Shown: piece by piece, positions 56,471 through 64,000 of the stretch
How the letters are laid out: the number at the start of each line of letters is the position of its first letter
How positions within the stretch are numbered: the first letter of the stretch is position 1
DNA from: Zea mays
Lineage: Eukaryota; Streptophyta; Magnoliopsida; Poales; Poaceae
Assembly: GCF_902167145.1 (NCBI RefSeq)
Contig: NC_050098.1
Location: 129,468,207 to 129,532,206 of the forward strand
Length of the DNA: 64,000 nucleotides
Direction: 5' to 3'
Translations under genes and position numbers: made by a program
The notes under the pieces: generated by a model
The model's database searches: none
Told to the model about the DNA's origin: nothing
The model's input: the letters and a program-made list of their open reading frames with translations, nothing else

Positions 56471-57014
56471 GATAACCCTAAACCCTAAAGAGTATCAATG
56501 CATTCTGATATGAATCAGACAAAGACGAATGACCTTTGAAAACAAAGTTGCACCTGATAATACTGGTTGTAAGAGTGTGGTCAAGGGCAAACTGCAAACA
56601 CAAAAAAGTAATACATGTTTAGGGGTAAATTGGCAATAAGTCTGCAATGTACTCACAATCGAAAGAACCTGCAAGGCAAGAAATGAGAACAGATGGTGTC
56701 AGAACAGATCAATCTAGGTGCACAAATGCTAGATCATTTTCTAGGTGTAGACAAGCAGCATGCACAAATCCTCTGATATGGACTCAGGTGCTGTTTGCGC
56801 ATCCAAAAAATTACGACGGTATGGACTGCTATGTGGTGCTCAAATTAATTCGGTTATAATTTATGTATACTAACGTCTCTCCCACACGCCTGGGCACAGC
56901 AAACTGCTGGCAGAGACCTTCACCGGCCTCCACCACGGAACAACCGGCTCCTCGCGTAGTGAGATTGTATCATGTGGGCATCTTTTCTTTTAAATGCTAG
57001 TCCATCTAAAATAG
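56471..57014. other. Non-coding interval
   Basis: AT-rich, nothing recognised. TATATAC-type sequence and part of a possible intron (splice-like TACTCACAATCG near 56650) are present, but no gene can be supported. Confidence 0.4.
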
Positions 57015-57076
57015 TACTCCCTCCGTTCACAAATATAAGACACCGTACTTTTTTTTAAAAAAAAAAACTTGACCAT

Positions 57077-57409
57077 TGCCAAAGACTGTGTACCCTTGAT
57101 TCGCCGGACCGCTGCTACATAGCTCGTAGCCGTCGGTCGTGTTCTCCGGTGTGGATTAAGCCTCCCAACCGCAGGCTTAACAGAGGTAGAAAGGTAAGAG
57201 ACAACTAATTATTGCTTGCTTTCAAAAGTCCAGTTACGATCAATTTATAAGGTCATCGGCCAACGCAAATGGAGAAGCTCTCCTTGGTTATAGAACCTGC
57301 CCAAAACTTAGTTTACTTCCTAGGCCTTTCCTTCCTAGCCCTTTCTTCCTAGCCGCCAATTACTCCTAGGCCTTTCCTTTCTAGCCCTTTCCTTCCTAGC
57401 CGCCAATCA
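57077..57409 (-). repeat. 3' LTR of chromovirus fragment
   Basis: 333 bp with TGCCAAAG...CCAATCA ends on the plus strand and a TATA-like TTATAAATTG on the minus strand. It contains a duplicated segment of about 45 bp (57321-57365 and 57366-57409, CCTAGGCCTTTCCTTCCTAG). The adjacent minus strand AGGAAAGGGTGCTAG is a PPT. Confidence 0.6.
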
Positions 57410-58585
57410 CTAGCACCCTTTCCTGTTCTGCGCGATCTCCTCCTGCACAGTCGGCGCGTTCCTCAGCGCGGCGAATGTCCCGCGTGCGCCTCCCCCTACG
57501 GATATACGGTTGACCGTACATGACATCTCTGCCGGCCTCGAAGGCCTGCTCGTCCTCGAGCTGAAAGTTGAGAAAGTGGGCGCGGAAGTCGTCGAGGTCC
57601 TCCCACATCGCGGACGCAGCTTGCTCATCTTGCCACTGGACCAGCACTTGACGGACGCCGCGGGCCAACCGACCAGCAAGGATGCGACTAGGAGCGGACA
57701 CTATCGTGCCATAGAGAGTCGTTGGAAGCACTGGTGGCTCTGCGGGCGGTGTGCCCACGAATTTCTTGAGGGCACCCACGTGGAAGACGTCATGGAGCTG
57801 GCGCCCGCTGGAAGCTGTAGTCGCACCGCTGCCTCGTTGATGACTTCATGGACGTGGTAGGGGCCGACGTAGCGAGGCTTTAGCTTCCCAGTAGGCGTTC
57901 GTGGCAGCGATGCTGCCGACCGTTGGCAGAGGCGGAGGAACGCCCAGTCGCCCACTTGGTAGACCACCTTTCGATGGTGTTGGTCGTAGGCACGTGTCTG
58001 GGACTCCTGGGCCTGTTGTAGCTGATAGCGGACGTCGTCGAGGAAGGCGGCGCGTTCCTCCATCTCTTGCGCCACTGCTGCCACCCGCGTCTCGCCGGGT
58101 TCGTAGGAGCGGATATGGAAGGAGGGTCATGGTTGTACACCACCCTGAACAGCGTCACGTGGAGTGAAGATTGGTAGGCGGTGTTGTAAATGTACTCCGC
58201 CCAGGGAAGCCACCGAAGTCACTCCCGGGGCCGGTCGCTGGTGAAGCATCGAAGGTACATGGCGATGATGCGGTTGGCGGCCTTTGACTGGCCGTCTGTC
58301 TGTGGGTGGAAGGCGAAAGCATGTACAACTTCGAGCCGGTGAGTGTCATCAGCTCTTTCCAGAATGACGAAGTGAAGACTGGGTCGCGGTCCGAGACGAT
58401 GAACTGCGGCACACCATGAAGGCGAACCACCTCAGCGAAGAAAGCTTGTGCCACCGATTCCGCCATGTAGGGGTGTGCTAGCAAGATGAAGTGGCAGTAT
58501 TTGCTGAAGCGGTCGACGACGGTGAGGATGACCGTTTTGCCGTGCACCCGAGGCAGCGCCTCGATGAAGTCTGGATTGGTTGACC
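57396..58585 (-). pseudogene. Chromovirus integrase and chromodomain fragment
   Basis: Read leftwards: the integrase core begins at GKTVILTVVDRFSKYCHF near 58545 (first Asp region), then FIVSDRDPVFTSSFWKEL (second Asp). A frameshift follows near 58260, after which the C-terminal domain (YQVGDWAFLRLC, about 57950) and a chromodomain-like tail (RQVLVQWQDEQAASAMWEDL, about 57640) are in other frames. The 5' part of pol, gag and the 5' LTR are absent. The chromodomain would have targeted integration to marked chromatin. Confidence 0.75.
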
Positions 58586-58843
58586 GTATATGACACCACT
58601 CGTCTTATTAAAAAATAATGACTTATCAATTTTTGATTTATTTTATCAGTTAAGGTAGTTTGTGCTTGACTTAAATTTTATATTTTTGAATAAATATTAT
58701 AAATAAGAAGAGTGATCAAAATTTTCAAAAAAAAGTCAACGATGTCATATATTTGTGAACGGAGGTAGTATTTTTTAGGTCTTATTTTTTATATCTATAT
58801 TTAAATAGATGATGATTAATCTAGCAAGATGCATCTATAAATC

Positions 58844-59925
58844 TGTCGGTACCCTGAATCAAGGGTACCCCTACTACAGTATAAAGACGATGTACATGTA
58901 CGACGTCTCCTGGCCACACGGAGAACGGCACCCGACCCCACCACATGGGCAGGTCTAGGGGCACCACGTGGCAAGGAAAGATAATACTCCCTAGGATGCA
59001 TCATTGGGTCCGGACCTCCACAGAGGAACACCGGACCCCTGTACGCACAGCCCGGACCCTCGATTACAGTCCGGGACTGCCAAGAAGGCATGTCGGGTCC
59101 CTCGGATGGGCCCCAGGTCCCTCCGAGTAAGGTCCGGACCACAGCAAGGTCCCAGGACAGGGGGAACCCCGGCATGAGTAAGGGTCCGGTGCTGGCACGT
59201 GTCCAGGCCTTGCCCTGCGCTCCCCGCTCAGGCGGAGTCCCGCTGCTGCCCCGTGGCTTGTGGCCCGTGACATAAGCCAACGGGCGGAGCCTGACGTAAG
59301 GCCTCTAAAGCCACGCGGTCTCTGCATTTATTGCGGAGGGGACGCGCCGCCTGCCACAATGCTGACAAACGATGTGCCCTCTCAGCATTTAATGTGTCCT
59401 GTCCACTCCGCTGGCAGACGACATCAGAGTCATCCTGTAGACGGCGCGCCTGTCCAGTGTGTTGTCAAACAGTGCGCCCGTGCCATGCGGCGCACTGTGC
59501 TCATCATCCCTTATACGAGAAGCTTCTCCTGCACGCCGAAGATACGCAGATCTCGGATGTCAGGACGCGAGAAGATTGCTCCAGCGGCGAACACTTGTAG
59601 CTCCAAGTGCTATATCCATTATGTCCCTAGGCCCACATGTCGGGGCTTAGTACCATTGTGCATGCCCCCTTCATCTATAAAAGGGGAGGTATGCGACGTT
59701 ACAACACAAGCTCCATCTTTTAGGCTTAAAATCAAGCTCTCAAGCAATACATCTCACAGTGGAGTAGGGTGTTACGCTCCGGCGGCCCGAACCACTCTAA
59801 ATCCTTGTGTGTTCTTGTGTTCTTCCTATTTTCCAACTAACAAGCAAAACGCTTAGCTCCCCCCTCCATCTTAGGATTTAGGGCGGGTGCACTCCGCCAC
59901 CCGGCCGGAGATTTCCTCTCCGACA
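58844..59925 (+). repeat. 5' LTR of gypsy D
   Basis: 1082 bp, TGTCGGTACCC...TCTCCGACA. TATA box CTATAAAAGG at 59675-59684. The flank AAATC (58839-58843) is the expected target duplication; its partner is outside the window. GTCCGGACC/TCCGGACC motifs recur. Confidence 0.85.
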
Positions 59926-59946
59926 TTTGGCGCGCCAGGTAGGGGG
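59926..59946 (+). other. Primer-binding site of gypsy D
   Basis: TTTGGCGCGCCAGGTAGGGG directly follows the LTR. TGGCGCGCCAGGTAGGGG is a familiar primer site of grass gypsy elements. Confidence 0.85.
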
Positions 59947-59982
59947 CTAGGCTTTAGGTCTTTGCTTGTTTCCTCGCTCAGC

Positions 59983-61436
59983 ATGATGGTGCAAATCGTT
60001 GAGCACCGCGCCGACATCGGTGGATTTCGTGGTGGAGGAAGAAGTTGCTTCTTCCACACCACTGGTTCCCAACCGCCTTGTGTCGGGCATTGCTGCTGTG
60101 CACGCCGCACGGTAGCATACAGCTGCGCAGACATCCCGAACTCCGTCAAGGGCTACTCCGAGAGCATTGTCAGCGGCCAGGGAGTTGCTGCGACACCCTC
60201 CAAGCTCCACAACCTCACCAGGGGCCATGAAGCAATGGCGGGACGACGTTGACCGACTGCTCAGCATGGCACATTCTACCTCGACCAGGTTAAGGCCACG
60301 ATCATCCCGACGCCAACATGAGGCGTCGGCGTCTGTGCGCTCACCCTCAGTGAGGGGCGCACGGACCAACGACCATCGAGCAGAACTCGACCGCAGGCGT
60401 GCGGGAGAGGATGCCCGAGTCTCTTTGGAGAGGGCGCGCGAGCGCCGCCAAAACATCGAGGGCCGCAACCTCGATCAAGACTTCACTGCGGCAACACCGC
60501 AGACACCGATGGGCACCCGGTCCCAAGTGGGTGTCCCTTGGCCGGCGTGGGCTGCGCCGCTCTCGCGGATCATCTTCGCGCGGTGTCGTGTCCGCCCAAG
60601 TTCCGGTCGCACCTGTCGGAAAAATACGATGGAACGTCAAACCCATCGGAGTTCCTGCAGGTGTACGTCACCGCCATCACGACAACAGGTGGAAACACCG
60701 CTGTGATGGCAACATATTTTCGTGTCGCCTTGTCTGGACCTGCCCGGACTTGGCTCATGAACCTCGTCCCAGGGTCAGTCTACTCCTGGGAAGAGCTCTG
60801 CGCAAGGTTCGTTGCGAACTACGCCAGTGCTTACCAGCAGCATGGTGTGGAGGCCCACCTCCATGCGGTGAGGCAGGAGCCCGGGGAGATTCATCGGACG
60901 TTCATCTCCCGCTTCACCAAGGTGCGAGGTACTATACCTCGCATTTCCGATGCTTCCATCATCACGACCTTCCGTCAGGGAGTACGTGATGAGAAAATGT
61001 TGGAGAAGTTGGCCACGCATGACGTGGAAACTGTCCCCACACTCTTCGCTCTGGCCGACAAATGCGCCAGAGCCGCCGAGGGCCGTGCATGGCACTCGAC
61101 CCCACAAACCGGGGCTGCCCAGTCGGGTGGCTCGGGTGCCGTCCCCAGGATGGGAAGAAGAAAAAGAAGAAGGACCGCGACTACCAGAAGCCGCGGACCA
61201 CCGCTCTAGTCGTTGCAGCCACGACTGGGGCCCGGGGCGACCGCAACAAACGTCCACGGCCGCAGAGGGGTAACAGCGGCTCATGCCCTGTGCACCCCAA
61301 TGGTCGCCACAGCGCCGCGGAGTGTCGCGAGATCATTGACCTCGCGAAACGCGTCAGCGAGCGGCGCGAGCAGTCTTCCAAAGACGGATCCCCACCTCGT
61401 CGCCGACCTGGCAAAGAAAAAGGTGGACGACGGTGA
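59983..61436 (+). pseudogene. Gypsy D Gag
   Basis: A possible start is ATG 59983 (MMVQIVEHRAD), but the N-terminal part shifts frame several times. The core is open from about 60538: FRSHLSEKYDGTSNPSEFL, FRVALSGPARTWLMNLVPG, WEELCARFVANYAS and EPGEIHRTFISRFTKVRG form the retrotransposon Gag domain (60600-61000). A frame change near 61130 leads to a lysine/arginine-rich segment and the degenerate knuckle CPVHPNGRHSAAEC near 61283. The frame ends at 61436. Confidence 0.75.
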
Positions 61437-61880
61437 GGTGGCCACGGCTGAACGGTACCTCGGGTATCAGTCACCCGAGTGGGACCTGAAGGATGTCTTC
61501 GCCGGAGGCTCCTACTCCGGTGGAGACAACTAGACGGACCCCCAGAGGGACCCCGTGCTCCCCAATCTATGGAGCTGAAGCCTGCCTTCCTCCGGAAACC
61601 CTTCTGGATTGCCCACGGGTCCAGACTCCCGACAAGTTCATGCAGGAATGGCCACAGCCAAAGACGAGGGCTCCCTCGTCAAACGCAGATGGGGACCCAA
61701 GGTCGGGACCTAGTCTTACGGTAAGTACCAAACCAAGAAGGGCTCCGCAACTCTCCCCCAGCTGGGAAGGACCCTTCAAGGTAACGGGAATGCGCCGACC
61801 CGAGGGCAACCGTCTAGCTACGACTGAAGGAGTACCTCCCCCCGGTGCTAGAGCATCTCTGTAAGTTCTATCCATATAGC
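61437..61880 (+). pseudogene. Gypsy D pol remnant at deletion junction
   Basis: A Gag C-terminal remnant ends near 61533 (DVFAGGSYSGGDN then TAG). After about 200 bp of unassigned sequence comes a short integrase C-terminal piece (LSPSWEGPFKVTGM near 61755, then LATTEGVPPPG). All of pol between them is missing. Confidence 0.6.
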
Positions 61881-62165
61881 AAATCTGAGGGGTCGAATTT
61901 GTTTCCCTTTTGTAACTAGGTAACGCATACGTGTACGCCATCCCGTAGGGGTCCGTCCCCATAAACCCGGCCTGTTGGTCTGCACCCATGCATGATAAGT
62001 TATAAAGAAAAACTACCCCCTCAGTTGTGCCCCTATAATAGTTCCATCTTGCTGCTCCATGGTTTTACCTTGCAATTTTTCAGATAATACCTTTTATCTA
62101 ACCCACCCTCACGATTCCCATCTGTCCTGACATAACGGCATCCGAATTGAACAGCCAGGCTCACA
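61881..62165 (+). other. Gypsy D spacer
   Basis: Non-coding; nothing recognised. Confidence 0.4.
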
Positions 62166-62510
62166 GTTTAGGACCTCCTTTACGAAAGTTGGGAGGTCCG
62201 ACAGCCTAGGAGCCGGCTCTAGAGAACGGGACCCCGTTCCATGGGGTGGTCCGGAGCCTGTGTGGCCGCTTAGCATGGTTCCGTACCCGAAAGCCTGCAC
62301 ACTCCACCACTCTGTGACGGATACCTAGTATTTGGAGCTATAAGTCCTGTGGGTCCAACAACCTGGGGTCCGGAACTAGAGAATGGACATTTGTCTCCTG
62401 GGGTGGTCCGGAGCCCGTGTAGCCGCTCAGCCTGGTCCCATACCATGGGCCTACATGCTCCACCACTCTGCGACAAATGTCCTAGTATCTAGAGCCGCGA
62501 CCCAAGGGGG
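62166..62510 (+). repeat. Tandem repeat of about 172 bp in gypsy D
   Basis: Two diverged units (about 62166-62338 and 62339-62510) share GGGGTGGTCCGGAGCC(T/C)GTGT, GCCGCT(T/C)AGC and CTCCACCACTCTG(T/C)GAC. Non-coding. Confidence 0.7.
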
Positions 62511-62959
62511 TCCGGACACACAACTTGGCCACCCGGACTAAACCCTACGAGTCCCGAGCATGTATCAAAGGATGGCTAATATCAGACAGGGGACCCTATG
62601 GGTGTACTACTAACGCTCCCTGGCTGAAGCTGTGTATAGATCCAGATCCCGGCGAGGCTGCCTCCCGAGAGTTGTTGACAACCCTTTCAAATACGCTGGT
62701 ATCCAACCTCGACACATCAAGCCTGCATCCCTGGCGGGGGGGGCAGGTACCAGGGAGGAGTCAACAACATAACATCACACACAGCAAGAACAGGCGGTAA
62801 ACAGATAAGTGCTAATATTGCTTGATAAATAGTACTCAAAAGTACCTTTCAAAAAGCAAAAGTATTACATTTGCTTTCAAGCGGAGTCCTAGTTCCATCT
62901 CTACTCTGCAGGTATAAACTACCCGACGCTAGCAGGGTCGCGCTGGAAGGCTGCGGCCG
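62511..62959 (+). other. Gypsy D spacer before antisense module
   Basis: No gene supported. It becomes AT-rich at 62800-62890, which may be the 3' untranslated part of the antisense gene. Confidence 0.35.
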
Positions 62960-63998
62960 CTAACCTTGCGGAATCCCCCAAGATGGCATGACAACGGTGA
63001 TGGCCGCCTCAATGCGTGCACCATTAAGAAGAGGTCCTCGCCTCCGTCCTCCTACGGGGGGCGACAACGAGGCCATTAAAGCCAAAGAGTCGGAGGCTCG
63101 ACGACAGGTGGCACTGATGGTCTCGCCAGCGAAGGCAGCCACCTCTGCAGTGGGTAGCCTCACCAGCGGCGGCGACCATCTCAGCACTGACAACAGTGGC
63201 CACCTCTGCACCGGTGACTTACCGACGACGGCGACCGCCTCAGCGCGCGCGAAGAGGTCCTTGCTCCCGTCCTCCTACGGGAGTGAGGACAAGACCATCC
63301 AAGAACGCGGCCGCCACCCCCGCGGCGTACGACATCTTGTACGACCCCCCGGACGGCGTCGGAACAGTGTGACCGGCGGCGCGGGAGACGCTGTGGATGT
63401 GGCAAACCTGCGCACGGTGCGACCGTCGCACGTGCGGTGGACGGACATCCACGCCCCGACCAAGCTGCAGGAGGCAGCGCCGGAGGTGGCACCAAAGCCA
63501 TCTAGGCCAAGGAGCCAGGCACGCGGCAGCTGACGGCGCCTGCAGCTGGCCGGCCCCGCGTAGCTGAAGTTCGCCTCCTCCTCAAGGCTGGTGAATGTCC
63601 TTCTCTCCCGAATGCTGGAGGAAGAAGCGGGTCACCAGCCCATGCGGAAGGCAGGACCCCAACTCGGCTCGCCTTCCACCCCAGCGAGGATGATGAACAT
63701 CCTTGAAGCTGAGGGCGGGGGGAGGCCGCAGCCCGGCTCGCTTCTCTCCACCACAAAGCTGTGGATGACCACCGGCGGGAGATTGCAGCCGGGCTGCATG
63801 ATGAAAATCCTTGAAGCAGAGCGATGGAAGAAGAGCGCCAACCCCCATGAGGTCGTGCTCCTCCAACAGCAGCAAGAAAAATACAAGATCGGCAGCACCA
63901 CCGCGCAGAAAACGAAGAGTGCGAGCTCTCCGGCGGTGAGACCGCTGGAGGGGGTGGTCCTGACGCGGATCCCTCCAGTGAACACCGGCGCACCCCAT
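62960..63998 (-). pseudogene. Gypsy D antisense module
   Basis: Minus-strand frames 63998-63582 and 63993-63502 encode proteins with LLLLEEHDLMGVGALLPSL, CFKDFHHAARLQSPAGGHPQ and LSFKDVHHPRWGG, homologous to 46147-47068 of gypsy C. The internal repeat FKDFHH/FKDVHH suggests an ancient internal duplication. No known domain. The reading frame continues past the window edge. Confidence 0.4.
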
Positions 63999-64000
63999 CT

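Larger units (their letters stand above)
57017..58768. mobile_element. Stowaway-type MITE split by a chromovirus fragment
   Basis: The terminal inverted repeat CTCCCTCCGTTCACAAATAT at 57017 is mirrored by ATATTTGTGAACGGAGG ending near 58765, with TA duplications at 57015-57016 and 58769-58770. The two halves (57017-57076 and about 58586-58768) sum to about 240 bp, the usual Stowaway size. The 1.5 kb between them is a truncated gypsy chromovirus. ACCAT left of that insert and ACCAC right of it may be its diverged target-site duplication. Confidence 0.75.
58844..64000 (+). mobile_element. Gypsy D: pol-deleted Tat-type element, 3' end outside window
   Basis: 5' LTR 58844-59925, PBS, gag, then a jump to the last codons of integrase near 61735, a repeat-bearing 3' region, and an antisense module at the right edge. 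No protease, RT, RNase H or integrase core is present, so the element is non-autonomous. The LTR start resembles that of gypsy C (TGTCGGTACC against TGTCGGGTACC), and both share the antisense module, so C and D are relatives. Confidence 0.75.

Noticed and set aside
56465..56486. Telomere-like CCCTAAACCCTAAA
   Set aside because: Only two units. Too short to be an interstitial telomere array.
62525..62800. Plus ORF of 91 codons in gypsy D 3' region
   Set aside because: No motif, no conservation seen, and it lies in non-coding spacer next to the 172-bp repeats.

Overview
This is plant nuclear DNA, almost certainly from maize or a close Zea relative. Several signals point that way: deeply nested LTR retrotransposons of maize-type families (Opie/Ji-like copia, Grande-like and other Tat-lineage gypsy), a Helitron with TC...CTAG ends inserted between A and T that carries gene fragments with introns, and a Stowaway-type MITE. 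I see no intact host gene, no RNA gene and no bacterial feature. Family names are from memory of typical sequence and structure; the boundaries come from LTR ends, target-site duplications (TSDs), PBS/PPT signals and protein motifs read in the window.

Layout. (1) 1-32248: a minus-strand gypsy element, 'gypsy A'. Its 5' LTR is at 31563-32248, followed leftwards by gag, protease, RT, RNase H and integrase; its 3' end lies before base 1. It is interrupted twice. A Grande-like element (96-18469, TSD AGAGC) sits in the integrase, and a 6.3-kb LTR-like block without genes (20308-26633, TSD TATTT) sits in the RT. The Grande-like element is itself interrupted by a complete minus-strand Opie/Ji-like copia element (5405-14271, TSD GCAAA). 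The Grande-like copy has lost most of gag. It keeps a pol with two stops and a multi-exon antisense gene with its own TATA box.

(2) 32254-37387: a non-LTR interval holding a 4.5-kb non-autonomous Helitron (32659-37155). The Helitron carries fragments of an NHL/SOQ1-like gene, an enolase gene (exon 3 placed before exons 1-2) and a leaf-type ferredoxin-NADP reductase gene. (3) 37388-50076: a 5'-truncated plus-strand gypsy element, 'gypsy C'. It has gag, PR, RT, RNase H and IN remains, a 1.04-kb tandem duplication that repeats an antisense exon, a long 3' region and a 3' LTR.

(4) 50077-58843: an older mosaic. It holds an LTR/promoter-like stretch, an antisense ankyrin-repeat pseudogene abutting a 5'-truncated copia pol, a gene fragment with a plant VPFxWEE motif, and a Stowaway-type MITE split by a truncated chromovirus. 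(5) 58844-64000: the 5' part of another plus-strand gypsy element, 'gypsy D'. It has an LTR, PBS and gag, almost no pol, and a 3' antisense module homologous to that of gypsy C. It runs off the right edge.

How it fits together. Most proteins here served replication of the elements and are now broken. The copia element (single-ORF gag and pol) is the best preserved. Recurrent themes are antisense accessory genes downstream of pol in three Tat-type elements, short palindromes of the form GGACnGTCC in LTRs of unrelated families, and piecemeal capture of host gene fragments.
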